DNA of 15,480 nt from Sphingomonadales bacterium UBA6174 (GTDB lineage: Bacteria > Pseudomonadota > Alphaproteobacteria > Sphingomonadales > Sphingomonadaceae), in NCBI GenBank assembly GCA_002422945.1, contig DITW01000018.1, forward strand, positions 30,592 to 46,071. Direction: 5' to 3'. The position numbers and the translations under genes are program-made. Below, piece by piece: positions 7,968-15,340 of the stretch; position 1 is the stretch's first letter, and each line of letters opens with the position of its first letter. The notes beneath the pieces are model-generated. The model was given only the letters and a program-made list of their open reading frames with translations, was not told the origin of the DNA and ran no database searches.

Positions 7968-9065
7968 TCACCCCGCTGCGAAGCGCCGGGAGGCTATTGC
8001 ATCATAGCGATCAATCAAACTTTCCTGCCGCCAGCCTTTGGCCGCTGACATATCCACCGCAGCTGGCGGAGAAATATGCGGCCTGTTCGGCGCACAACGC
8101 CCCTTCAGGCGCAACTCCAGCCCCGCGATCAATTCATCCAACGGCATATTGGCGGCATCCAGCCTGCCCTGCGGGATATGCGCCAGAGGCGCGGCCATCG
8201 GCGTTGGCGGGGATACAACGAGCGTTTCTTCCGGCGCAATGATCGCCAATGGCGCATAAATGTCCAAGGGGTCGGGCAAGGATTCCACCCTCGATTCGGT
8301 CATTTTTTCAACCAATTGGGTGGCGGGCTCAATATCCATCGGCATCATCATCGCCCCCAGATCCAGCACATGTTCATTAGATTCGGCGCGCCTATGGGTA
8401 TCAAACATCGTGCAGTCAGGTTCGGGCGCGGCAAAATCAGTCGGGATATTTTGAGGCGGCGTGGATTCAGGCGGCGCAGCTTCTGTCGGACACCACGCAT
8501 CGCGCCCATGCGGGTCAATATCGTCGAGCGGCGGCCCGAGTTCGCTCGCAGAGAGAATCGGACGACGCCTGCGCATCGGCATCTCTTCTGGCAAATCCTC
8601 GGCCAATGCCTGTGTCGCGGGTTTGCGCCGACGCAGCAGCCCCATCATCCCGCTGGTCCCCATTTGCTGTTTTTCCTTCAATATCGCTGGCGGCTCATCT
8701 GCAATATGCAGATCACGCGCCATTGATGTTGCTGCGGTCGCCACTGGCCATTTTGGCCGTATCTTCGGCACAAACAACCATTTGAGCGTCAACCAAGTGC
8801 AAGCGATGCTGGCGATACCCATGCTCAACGCCATTGCCATCCGGGCGTTCGGACCCAATGGTGGCTGGGCGGCGGGGATATAATCGCCCAGCCGCGCCTC
8901 GATCACCAATTGCTCGATCAGCCATGCAGGGGCGCGGAACACCGTCATCGCCGCCAATCCACCGACGGCAAGGCCCAAGACCGGCACCCATCGCGCAAAG
9001 GGGGATCGCCGCAGCATGTGCCCATGTGTCTGGCCTATATGCCTTGTCTCGGCTCTATTTGACAT
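7968..9065 (-). CDS. Unrecognised two-TM membrane protein with long acidic/proline-rich cytoplasmic tail
   Basis: I do not recognise a domain. From ATG 9065 (TAAGGA ten bases upstream; an in-frame GTG at 9104 would overlap the preceding gene and lacks a good ribosome site) the product has 365 residues. Membrane segments are predicted at about 26-43 (WVPVLGLAVGGLAAMTVF) and 75-99 (MAMALSMGIASIACTWLTLKW), with a short loop rich in Pro and small residues between them. A basic KIRPKWP segment follows, which should place the remaining 260 residues in the cytoplasm. This tail is Pro-, Glu- and Asp-rich, carries a very basic patch (MPMRRRRP) and looks largely disordered. Only the end (LDELIAGLELRLKGR) suggests an amphipathic helix. 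It follows the glycosyltransferase stop by 13 bases, so the two are probably one transcription unit. A role tied to envelope glycan synthesis is an inference from position only. Confidence 0.75.
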   Translation of the reverse strand: MSNRAETRHIGQTHGHMLRRSPFARWVPVLGLAVGGLAAMTVFRAPAWLIEQLVIEARLGDYIPAAQPPLGPNARMAMALSMGIASIACTWLTLKWLFVPKIRPKWPVATAATSMARDLHIADEPPAILKEKQQMGTSGMMGLLRRRKPATQALAEDLPEEMPMRRRRPILSASELGPPLDDIDPHGRDAWCPTEAAPPESTPPQNIPTDFAAPEPDCTMFDTHRRAESNEHVLDLGAMMMPMDIEPATQLVEKMTESRVESLPDPLDIYAPLAIIAPEETLVVSPPTPMAAPLAHIPQGRLDAANMPLDELIAGLELRLKGRCAPNRPHISPPAAVDMSAAKGWRQESLIDRYDAIASRRFAAG

Positions 9066-9078
9066 CGCCACGCTATCC

Positions 9079-10326
9079 TTACTCAACAAAAGCCCGTCCC
9101 GCACATTTCGACTTACCGATCAGGCGTTCATACACGGGCCTATATCGTGAAATGTTTGACGACCAGTTACGTTCAAACGCTACAAAATCGCGGGCAAGCT
9201 GCCGTCGCGTCGGCCAATGGGCATTATCCGCAAATATCCCCGCCACCGCCGCTGCCAGCGCCACAGGATCATCGGGCGGAAATAATGTCCCCGTCTCGCC
9301 ATCCCGGATCAATTCGCGATGGCCGCCGACATCCGATGCGGCGACCATTTTACCCTGAGCCATCGCTTCCAAAGGCTTGAGCGGCGTCACCAATTCCGTC
9401 AGCCGCATTGCCTTGCGCGGAAAGACCAGCACATCCATCAACCCGTAATATCGCGCGACCTCATCATGCGGCACCCGACCAATGAAATGAATATGTGCCG
9501 CCACCGGGCTGGCCTGTGCCAACGCACGCAACGCACCCTCCATCGGCCCGCCACCGACTAGCACCAGATGCAGCTTGGGCCGCGCCGCCACCAGCGCAGG
9601 CATCGCGGCCAATAATATGTCCAAGCCCTCATAATCGTAAAATGATCCGATAAAGCCGATCACCTCCGCCCCATCGATCCCCATCTGTTTGGCAAGCGCG
9701 AGATCGGGCGCGACCGATGTGCCGAACATCGCCATATCCACGCCATTGGGGGACACCATGATCCGCCCCTCATCAATCCCCCGTTTGAGTAGATCCTGCC
9801 GCAATCCATCGCAGATCACGGCGACCGCATCGGCCTGGCTGACCGCGCAGGTTTCCAGCCATCTGGTCAGGCGATAGCGCAAAGACCCTTCCTGCCCCGT
9901 GCCATTGCCAACCGCTGCATCCTCCCAAAAGGCGCGAATTTCATACAGCACGGGCAGACCCATCGCCTGTGCTGCCGCCATCGCGCCCAGCGCGTTCAGC
10001 ACTGGCGAATGGATATGCACAAGATCGGGCCGCCAATCCCGGAACAACTTGACGCTCCGCCGCCGCAGCGCCAGCACCTCCGCCAATGGCCGTAACGGTC
10101 CGATGAATGGAAATGCCTCTTGCGCGCATTTCGTCGTGCGAAAAAAATCGAGACCATCGACCGTCTCGACATCGGTCTGAACGCCGTTGTCATGGCGCAC
10201 CCCGGTCAGCCCCGCCACGGTCCAACCCAGCGCCTGTTGCGCTTTCAAAATAGCGCGGGTGCGAAAACTATAGCCGCTGAACATAGGCAGGCTGTGATCG
10301 AGCACATGCAGGATACGAAGCGACAT
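9079..10326 (-). CDS. Exosortase A-associated glycosyltransferase (Daro_2409-like, GT4)
   Basis: A GT-B-fold glycosyltransferase of 415 residues from ATG 10326; a start 12 codons upstream is possible, but MSLRILHVLDHS matches the family N terminus. The opening RILHVLDHSLPMFSGYSFRTRAILKAQ is split here as RILHVLDHSLP and SGYSFRTRAILKAQ, the diagnostic start of the family usually named PEP-CTERM/exosortase A-associated glycosyltransferase. Other matches are a DLVHIHSPVLNA segment, SPNGVDMAMF at the domain hinge, GFIGSFYDYEGLD, and ELVTPLKPLEAMAQGK, whose acidic residues at about 311 and 320 stand where GT4 enzymes carry their EX7E pair (eight residues apart here). It likely adds a sugar to a lipid-linked intermediate on the cytoplasmic face. 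It is divergent from the O-ligase gene pair and upstream of the two-TM gene. The family call rests on remembered sequence character; the sugar is unknown. Confidence 0.87.
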   Translation of the reverse strand: MSLRILHVLDHSLPMFSGYSFRTRAILKAQQALGWTVAGLTGVRHDNGVQTDVETVDGLDFFRTTKCAQEAFPFIGPLRPLAEVLALRRRSVKLFRDWRPDLVHIHSPVLNALGAMAAAQAMGLPVLYEIRAFWEDAAVGNGTGQEGSLRYRLTRWLETCAVSQADAVAVICDGLRQDLLKRGIDEGRIMVSPNGVDMAMFGTSVAPDLALAKQMGIDGAEVIGFIGSFYDYEGLDILLAAMPALVAARPKLHLVLVGGGPMEGALRALAQASPVAAHIHFIGRVPHDEVARYYGLMDVLVFPRKAMRLTELVTPLKPLEAMAQGKMVAASDVGGHRELIRDGETGTLFPPDDPVALAAAVAGIFADNAHWPTRRQLARDFVAFERNWSSNISRYRPVYERLIGKSKCAGRAFVE

Positions 10327-10369
10327 TGATATTTTTCCACGCTGCACAACAAAATGAACCAACGACTTT

Positions 10370-10398
10370 ATGTCATGTAAGATTTAACGGAGCGTCAA
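10370..10398 (-). promoter_or_regulatory. Weak candidate promoter of the minus-strand glycosyltransferase
   Basis: On the minus strand TTGACG (10398-10393) is a good -35 match, followed after 17 bases by TGACAT (10375-10370), which matches only three of six -10 positions. It would start transcription about 35 bases before the ATG at 10326. The -35 match is the stronger half. Confidence 0.2.
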
Positions 10399-10456
10399 CC
10401 TCAGTCCTGTAGATGTCGATAAAGTTAAGCGTACACAATGGGATGTTAAAGCCGCG

Positions 10457-10591
10457 ATGATTGACAATTTCGCCCTCGCCATATCCCATGGCATGTTGCT
10501 GCTTGCCGCTTGGCGGCTGATGCGCATGAATGAAGTCGATAGCGACACCCCGCCCCCGCCCAAGGCCTGGTGGAACCGCAACGATGCGTGA
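10457..10591 (+). CDS. Small membrane-type ORF (44 aa) overlapping the O-ligase start
   Basis: A 44-codon frame opens at ATG 10457 and ends at TGA 10589-10591, eight bases into the O-ligase gene, giving the start/stop overlap typical of translational coupling. The predicted peptide begins MIDNFALAISHGMLLLAAWR, an apolar helix long enough to enter a membrane. An acidic stretch (NEVDSD), four prolines and KAWWNRNDA follow. The ribosome site is weak (GGGA about 13 bases upstream). Evidence for coding is the overlap, the hydrophobic-then-polar layout, and the fact that it fills the gap before the ligase. I recognise no family. The alternative is that it is a chance frame in a leader. Confidence 0.55.
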   Translation: MIDNFALAISHGMLLLAAWRLMRMNEVDSDTPPPPKAWWNRNDA

Positions 10592-11957
10592 TCTGTTCTT
10601 CATCGCATTTTTGGCGCTCTTATTCGGCATCAGCTTTCGCCGTCCGTTCCTATTCGTGCCGACCTATATTTATATCGACCTCGTCAGCCCGCAACGATTG
10701 GCCTATTTGCTGTTGAACAGCATCCCGCTATCGCTGATCGCTGCTTTGTTGACAGTGGTGACGTGGCTATTGTTCGATAACAAGCGCCTCTGTCGTTTGG
10801 CCATTGGCCAATTGTGGATGCTGCTCTTGCTCGCCTATGCGGGCGTTTCGACAATTTACGCAGAATTTCCGCTCCCTGCGCTGGCCAAATGGGATTGGGT
10901 ATGGCGGGCGATGATCTTTGCCATTTTCATGCCGTTCACCTTGACGACGCGCCTGCGGATCGAGGCCGTTATATTGTTCATGATCGGCGCGGCTTCATCC
11001 ATCATCATCATCGGCGGGATCAAGACCTTGGCCTCTGGTGGCGGCTATGGCGTGCTCAACCTCATTATCAACAACAATACGGGGTTGTATGAAGGTAGCA
11101 TCATCTCGATGTGCGCCATCTCCTTTATCCCGTTGATTTGGTGGCTGCACAATCATGGCAAGGTGTTCCCGCGCGACTGGCGGGTCACTATCTTTGCGCT
11201 TGCGCTGACCTTAGCATGCTTGCTGATGCCGGTCGGGACACAGGCGCGCACCGGCATGATCTGCATTGCCGTGCTGGGCTTGTTGTTCTTGCGCGATATG
11301 AAACGACGCGGGCCTTATATCGCGTGCATCGCGATTGCGGCCATGATCGCCCCGATCTTTCTGCCTTCCAGCTTCAATGATCGCTTCAATACGATCAAGG
11401 AATATAAGGCCGACCAATCGGCATCGACCCGTATTGCCGTATGGCAATGGACTTGGGAACACACGCTGAAACATCCGCTTGGTGGCGGGTTTGAAATTTA
11501 TCGCAAGAACAAGCTCGACTATAATACGGAGCAAGTCATCGGCGACGACAGCAATTCAACGGTGAAGCTGAAAGAGGTCAAGGAACAGGCGCGCGCATTC
11601 CATTCCAGCTATTTCGAAATGCTGGGAGAACAAGGCTTTCCGGGCCTTGCGATCTGGCTGCTAATCCATTTGATGAATCTGTGGCACATGGGGCGCATCC
11701 GCCGCCGTTACAAAGACAGCACTGCCCCCGATCAACAATGGATCGCGCCTCTCGCCACCGCGCTGCAACATAGCCAATTGATTATTCTTACCGGCTCGTT
11801 GTTCGTGGGTATCGCTTGGCAGTCATTTGTCCTGCTGCTGCTCGCGACCCAAATGGGTTTCCACACTTATATTCGCAGGCTTGAAAAAGAACGGCAGGCG
11901 CTGGCCATGGCAGGCATGGTCTGGAGTCAAGGACTGCCCCGCGCCAGCGCCGTGTAA
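10584..11957 (+). CDS. Exosortase A-associated O-glycosylation ligase (Wzy/WaaL-like, polytopic)
   Basis: An inner-membrane protein of 457 residues from ATG 10584 (GGTGGAA eight bases upstream; an in-frame ATG at 10530 is less likely because MRDLFF matches the family start). It has roughly ten hydrophobic segments. Family-typical stretches are RRPFLFVPTYIYIDLVSPQRLAY, split here as RRPFLFVPTYIY and DLVSPQRLAY, then GIKTLASGGGYGVLN and INNNTGLYE. The large periplasmic loop carries the Wzy_C-type features: Arg283, HPLGGGFEIY from His297, and AFHSSYFEMLGEQGFPGL with His340. Such proteins join or polymerise undecaprenyl-linked glycans on the periplasmic side, and this subfamily is named as the probable O-glycosylation ligase of the exosortase A system. 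Exosortase itself is not in the window, so the acceptor (exopolysaccharide, lipid or protein) is open. Confidence 0.85.
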   Translation: MRDLFFIAFLALLFGISFRRPFLFVPTYIYIDLVSPQRLAYLLLNSIPLSLIAALLTVVTWLLFDNKRLCRLAIGQLWMLLLLAYAGVSTIYAEFPLPALAKWDWVWRAMIFAIFMPFTLTTRLRIEAVILFMIGAASSIIIIGGIKTLASGGGYGVLNLIINNNTGLYEGSIISMCAISFIPLIWWLHNHGKVFPRDWRVTIFALALTLACLLMPVGTQARTGMICIAVLGLLFLRDMKRRGPYIACIAIAAMIAPIFLPSSFNDRFNTIKEYKADQSASTRIAVWQWTWEHTLKHPLGGGFEIYRKNKLDYNTEQVIGDDSNSTVKLKEVKEQARAFHSSYFEMLGEQGFPGLAIWLLIHLMNLWHMGRIRRRYKDSTAPDQQWIAPLATALQHSQLIILTGSLFVGIAWQSFVLLLLATQMGFHTYIRRLEKERQALAMAGMVWSQGLPRASAV

Positions 11958-12069
11958 ATAAGGCGATATCGACGGGTGAATAAGCCTTCCCGCCTGTCTT
12001 TGGTCCCGCTAACCTCACCCCATGCGGTGAAATCTGTCCAATTGGTATCGAGTCGGGAGTAATCTTACG

Positions 12070-13668
12070 ATGGGCGACGAAAGCGGGATTTTCATTGGCC
12101 TTGGCGGCGGACAACGCCAGTTGCTCCATCTCAAACGCGCCAATCGCCACGGGCTGATTGCGGGCGCAACCGGCACCGGCAAGACCGTCACCCTGCAATC
12201 CTTGGCCGAAGGTTTCAGCCGCGCCGGGGTCCCGGTATTCGTATCGGATGTGAAGGGCGATCTTGCGGGCATGGCGATGGCCGGTTCCGCCCAACATAAA
12301 ATGCACGATATATTGGCGGCGCGTGCGGCGGAAATCGGCGACAACGACTGGCAATATCGCGAAAATCCTGTCCAGCTTTGGGATTTGTTCGGCGAACAAG
12401 GCCATCCGATCCGCACCACCATTTCGGAAATGGGTCCGTTGCTGCTGGCCCGGTTGATGAACCTCAATGAGGTGCAGGAAGGCGTGCTGACCATCGCCTT
12501 TCACATCGCGGATAAGGACGGGCTGTTGTTGCTCGATCTGGACGACCTGCAATCCATGCTCGTCCATATTGCTGAACGCGCAGACGAAATTTCGACCAGC
12601 TTTGGCAATGTATCGAAACAATCGGTCGGCACGATCCAGCGCGCCTTGCTGCAATTGCGCAGCCAGGGTGGCGATCATTTCTTTGGTGAACCGGCGCTCG
12701 ACATTGCCGATTTCATCGCCTGTGACGAATCCGGGCGCGGAATCATCAACATCCTCGCCGCCGACCAGTTGATGGCCAGCCCCAAGCTCTATTCGACCTT
12801 CTTGTTGTGGCTATTGTCGGAATTGTTCGAACAACTGCCGGAAATCGGCGACCCCGATAAGCCCAAGCTCGTCTTCTTTTTCGATGAGGCCCATCTCCTG
12901 TTCGATGAAGCGCCAAAGGCCTTGCTCGACAAGGTCGAACAGGTCGTGCGCCTGATCCGATCCAAGGGCGTCGGTATTTATTTCGTCACCCAGAATCCGA
13001 TCGATATTCCCGAAGATGTGGCCGGACAGCTTGGCAATCGGGTTCAGCATGCGCTGCGCGCCTTCACGCCACGCGATGAAAAGGCGATCCGCATGGTCGC
13101 CGAAACCTTCCGCGCCAATCCCGGCGTCGATGTCGCCACGATCATCACCGAATTGAAAGTCGGCGAGGCCTTGGTTTCGTTATTGCAGGCCGATGGCGCG
13201 CCCAGCCCGGTCGAACGCACATTGATCCGCCCGCCCTGTTCGCGCCTTGGCCCGATTTCCACTGAGGAGCGCGGGGTGATGATCCAGACGGACGCGATTG
13301 GCGATCGTTATGATGTCATGATCGACCGGGAATCCGCCGAGGAACTGCTCCACGCTAAATCGGCCGAGGCGCAGGCAGCAGCCGCAGAATCCGCCGCGCA
13401 AGAGGCAGCGGCAAAAATAGCGGCGTTAGAGGCCAAGGAAGAGGCCAAGGCCCGCATTGTTGCCGAGCGCGAGGCCGCAAGACAGGCAAAGGAAAACGAA
13501 CGCGCCGAAGCCAAGGCCGCACGCGAGGCCGCCAAGCCGGGGATTGTCGAGAAGATGGCAACCTCTGCCGCCCGCTCCGCCGCATCGTCGCTGGGGCGGC
13601 AATTGACGGGGCAAGTCGGACGCAGCCTGATCCGCGGGCTATTGGGCGGGCTGTTCAAGGGCCGCTAA
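12070..13668 (+). CDS. HerA/YjgR-like ATPase (DUF853 family)
   Basis: A 532-residue P-loop ATPase of the HerA-FtsK superfamily, similar to E. coli YjgR, whose cellular role is not established. Walker A GATGTGKT is at residues 32-39, just after FIGLGGGQRQLLHLKRANRHGL, split as FIGLGGGQRQLLHLK and RANRHGL. A second conserved block is VFVSDVKGDLAGMA. Walker B is LVFFFDEAHLLF with Asp272-Glu273, followed by a YFVTQNPIDIPEDVAGQLGNR segment containing the polar sensor and a later RAFTPRDEKA segment. The last 100 residues are Ala/Glu/Lys-rich and probably a long helix or coiled coil, ending in a Gly/Arg-rich tip. The ATG is preceded by GGGAG about 11 bases upstream. It is a stand-alone gene: 112 bases separate it from the O-ligase and a strong terminator follows. 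Confidence 0.9.
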   Translation: MGDESGIFIGLGGGQRQLLHLKRANRHGLIAGATGTGKTVTLQSLAEGFSRAGVPVFVSDVKGDLAGMAMAGSAQHKMHDILAARAAEIGDNDWQYRENPVQLWDLFGEQGHPIRTTISEMGPLLLARLMNLNEVQEGVLTIAFHIADKDGLLLLDLDDLQSMLVHIAERADEISTSFGNVSKQSVGTIQRALLQLRSQGGDHFFGEPALDIADFIACDESGRGIINILAADQLMASPKLYSTFLLWLLSELFEQLPEIGDPDKPKLVFFFDEAHLLFDEAPKALLDKVEQVVRLIRSKGVGIYFVTQNPIDIPEDVAGQLGNRVQHALRAFTPRDEKAIRMVAETFRANPGVDVATIITELKVGEALVSLLQADGAPSPVERTLIRPPCSRLGPISTEERGVMIQTDAIGDRYDVMIDRESAEELLHAKSAEAQAAAAESAAQEAAAKIAALEAKEEAKARIVAEREAARQAKENERAEAKAAREAAKPGIVEKMATSAARSAASSLGRQLTGQVGRSLIRGLLGGLFKGR

Positions 13669-13690
13669 GCGTCAGAAAGGCCGCAGACGC

Positions 13691-13719
13691 AAAAAAGGGA
13701 GGCCGAGACCTCCCTTTTT
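13691..13719. terminator. Bidirectional intrinsic terminator
   Basis: GGGAGG (13697-13702) pairs with CCTCCC (13709-13714) around a 6-base loop, flanked by an A-run on the left (13691-13696) and a T-run on the right (13715-13719). Each strand therefore has a stem followed by U residues. It lies 22 bases after the YjgR-like gene and 28 bases beyond the FKBP stop on the other strand, so it can serve both convergent genes. Confidence 0.93.
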
Positions 13720-13747
13720 CGTCAATTCGTCATCTTGGCGTTCAAGC

Positions 13748-14350
13748 TCAATGCGGCATTGCGCCTTCAGCCATGCCCTCGCCATGCGCGCCTTCCGGCA
13801 TGCCAGCCGGGCCGCCATGCATTGCGCCCTTGGGTGCGATATCAAGCAAGGTCACATCAAACACCAACGCGGCATTCGCGGGGATCACGCCATTGCCGGC
13901 ACCGGCTTCGCCATAGGCCAATTCAGGTGGAATCCAGAATTTAAAGCTGCTGCCCTTGCTCATCAGCTGCAAGCCTTCGACCCAGCCGGGGATCAGGCCG
14001 CCGACCGGCAAGGTCGCCGGACCGCCATTTTTGGCGCTGGAGTCAAAGCTCGTGCCATCGGCAAGCTTACCGTCATATTCGACCAGTACGACATCATCTG
14101 TCGTCGGCTTTTGGCCATTGCCTTCCTTGACCACCTGATATTGCAAGCCCGACGGCGTCGTGATGACGCCCGATTTCTTGGCATTATCGGCGAGGAATTC
14201 GAAAGCCGGACGCGCCTTGGCGACCTGCTTTGCCGTCATTTGCCATGCGGCGCCCGCGCCAATGGCAACAACGATGGCCGTGCCGATCCACAATTTGGCA
14301 AGCGAGCCCTTTTTGATCGGCTGGAGAGGAACGGCGGTCACTTCAGACAT
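13748..14350 (-). CDS. Membrane-anchored FKBP-type peptidyl-prolyl cis-trans isomerase
   Basis: The 200-residue product catalyses proline isomerisation, probably on secreted or membrane proteins in the periplasm. Residues 19-36 form a single membrane segment after a basic KKGSLAK, with no cleavage site that I can see, so a signal anchor is likely. The FKBP domain runs from about 61 to 171. Pocket residues of the family are present: Tyr92, Phe102-Asp103, Trp123 (PGWVEGLQLM), Tyr146 (ELAYGE) and Phe164. The last 26 residues form a low-complexity Gly/Met/His-rich tail with His178, His189 and His200 and four Met. The start ATG 14350 has GGAT about ten bases upstream. It is convergent with the YjgR-like gene and separated from rpsU by the latter's terminator, so it should have its own promoter, which I could not locate. 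Confidence 0.93.
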   Translation of the reverse strand: MSEVTAVPLQPIKKGSLAKLWIGTAIVVAIGAGAAWQMTAKQVAKARPAFEFLADNAKKSGVITTPSGLQYQVVKEGNGQKPTTDDVVLVEYDGKLADGTSFDSSAKNGGPATLPVGGLIPGWVEGLQLMSKGSSFKFWIPPELAYGEAGAGNGVIPANAALVFDVTLLDIAPKGAMHGGPAGMPEGAHGEGMAEGAMPH

Positions 14351-14460
14351 GGCATTTGATCCATTGTTTCAGTTGAAATCCATGCTCCCCCATGATGGCG
14401 AGAGCCTTTTTTGGCAACAGCAAAATCATCTGGTGCAGCGATGCGATGATCCGGACAAAG

Positions 14461-14487
14461 AAAAAGGGCCACCCGCAAAGGCAGCCC
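14461..14487 (-). terminator. Intrinsic terminator of rpsU
   Basis: On the minus strand GGGCTGCC (14487-14480) pairs with GGTGGCCC (14473-14466), with two G-U pairs in the middle, a 6-base loop, and five T directly after (14465-14461). It starts 32 bases past the rpsU stop. It should separate rpsU from the downstream FKBP gene. Confidence 0.8.
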
Positions 14488-14519
14488 CAATTCTTTAACC
14501 CTGATCGGTCAGGCGTCTA

Positions 14520-14726
14520 TTACCGAACGCCGTCACGTTCCATCCGCTTGCGGTCAAGCTTGCGGGCGCGACGAACAGCAGCAGCCTTTTCACGGGCGCG
14601 CTTTTCAGACGGCTTTTCATAATGACGACGGAGCTTCATCTCGCGATACACGCCTTCACGCTGCAGCTTCTTCTTGAGCGCGCGGAGGGCCTGATCAACA
14701 TTGTTGTCGCGGACGAGAATTTGCAT
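14520..14726 (-). CDS. rpsU: 30S ribosomal protein S21
   Basis: S21 is a small basic protein of the 30S platform, close to the anti-Shine-Dalgarno end of 16S rRNA, and helps translation initiation. From ATG 14726 the product has 68 residues, MQILVRDNNVDQALRALKKK at the start, then VYREMKLRRHYEKPSEKRARE and a basic RRARKLDRKRMERDG tail (given in parts); this is typical of the alphaproteobacterial form. GAGGT ten bases before the ATG is a strong ribosome site and fixes the start; a 30-codon upstream extension in the same frame is not plausible. It is monocistronic, with a hairpin in its leader and a terminator of its own. Confidence 0.96.
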   Translation of the reverse strand: MQILVRDNNVDQALRALKKKLQREGVYREMKLRRHYEKPSEKRAREKAAAVRRARKLDRKRMERDGVR

Positions 14727-14760
14727 AAACCGACACACCTCAAAATACAGAAGGCAAGAA

Positions 14761-14784
14761 CCCCGCGTTGCGATTGGCGCGGGG
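14761..14784 (-). promoter_or_regulatory. Hairpin in the rpsU leader
   Basis: CCCCGCG (14761-14767) and CGCGGGG (14778-14784) form a perfect 7-bp GC-only stem with a 10-base loop, 34 bases upstream of the rpsU ATG. On the minus strand it is followed by TTCTTGCCTTCT, which is pyrimidine-rich but not a T-run. It may be a leader element that controls S21 expression, or the end of an upstream transcript. No known riboswitch or r-protein leader is recognised. Confidence 0.45.
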
Positions 14785-14950
14785 GAGTGCCCGAATCTGA
14801 AAAATACGAAATGCACCGAATCCTTGCGGAAACGGCTCTAACCGGCGGGCGGCTAGCAAAGCCTGATGGCATTGGCAAGTCTTTGCGCGAAAAGAGCGGT
14901 CAGGACCATGGCAATTCCCTTGCGCGCCGGAAACGTCTAAGGGACCGCGA

Positions 14951-15340
14951 ATGTCTGCGCCATCCTTTCTTGCAAGCTCGCTTTATGTCGCCGTTGGCGG
15001 CGGCATCGGCGCGTGGCTGCGCTTTGCTGCGGGCCGCGTGATCGGCGCACCGGCGCCGTTCCCCCTCGCCACGCTGACGATCAACGTCGCGGGCAGTCTG
15101 GCCATGGGCCTGCTGGCCGGTTGGCTCGCGCGGCAGGCGGGCGGCACGGAAAGCGCGCGGCTGCTGCTGGGCGTCGGCCTGCTTGGCGGGTTCACTACTT
15201 TTTCAGCCTTCAGCCTTGAAGTGGCCGGGCTGATCCAGCGCGGCCTGATGGGCAGCGCGGCGCTTTATATCTTGCTGTCTGTCGCGGGCGGCGTTGCGGG
15301 TCTGTTTCTGGGCCTTGCCATAACAGGACGCACAGCATGA
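14951..15340 (+). CDS. crcB: Fluoride channel CrcB (Fluc family)
   Basis: CrcB forms a dual-topology dimer in the inner membrane and lets fluoride leave the cell, protecting against its toxicity. The 129-residue product has four hydrophobic segments and the conserved pieces GGGIGAWLRF (residues 16-25), TLTINVAGS with Asn45, and GGFTTFSAFSLE (79-90), which lines the pore and the central sodium site. AAGGGA seven bases before ATG 14951 supports the start. I looked for a fluoride riboswitch in the leader and found none. Its TGA overlaps the ATG of the next gene as ATGA. Leucine is coded mainly by CTG and TTG is nearly absent, unlike most genes in the window. Confidence 0.96.
   Translation: MSAPSFLASSLYVAVGGGIGAWLRFAAGRVIGAPAPFPLATLTINVAGSLAMGLLAGWLARQAGGTESARLLLGVGLLGGFTTFSAFSLEVAGLIQRGLMGSAALYILLSVAGGVAGLFLGLAITGRTA

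Noticed and set aside
7793..9065. tRNA-Pro as an integration site with a mobile island on its right
   Set aside because: No integrase, no repeat of the tRNA 3' end and no change in composition were seen on either side.
11958..12000. Hairpin AAGGC/GCCTT after the O-ligase gene as a terminator
   Set aside because: Only five pairs with a 19-base loop and no T-run; too weak to call.
11788..12678. A 296-codon minus-strand frame over the end of the O-ligase and the start of the YjgR-like gene
   Set aside because: It is antisense to the Walker A region of a clearly coding gene and has no domain of its own; a shadow frame.
14520..14816. Extended 98-residue form of S21
   Set aside because: The extra N-terminal residues do not match the family and would place the strong ribosome site and the leader hairpin inside the coding region.
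14820..14950. Possible fluoride riboswitch before crcB
   Set aside because: The leader contains a GATGGC string but not the paired core of the known motif or its order of stems, so the match is only a short chance string.
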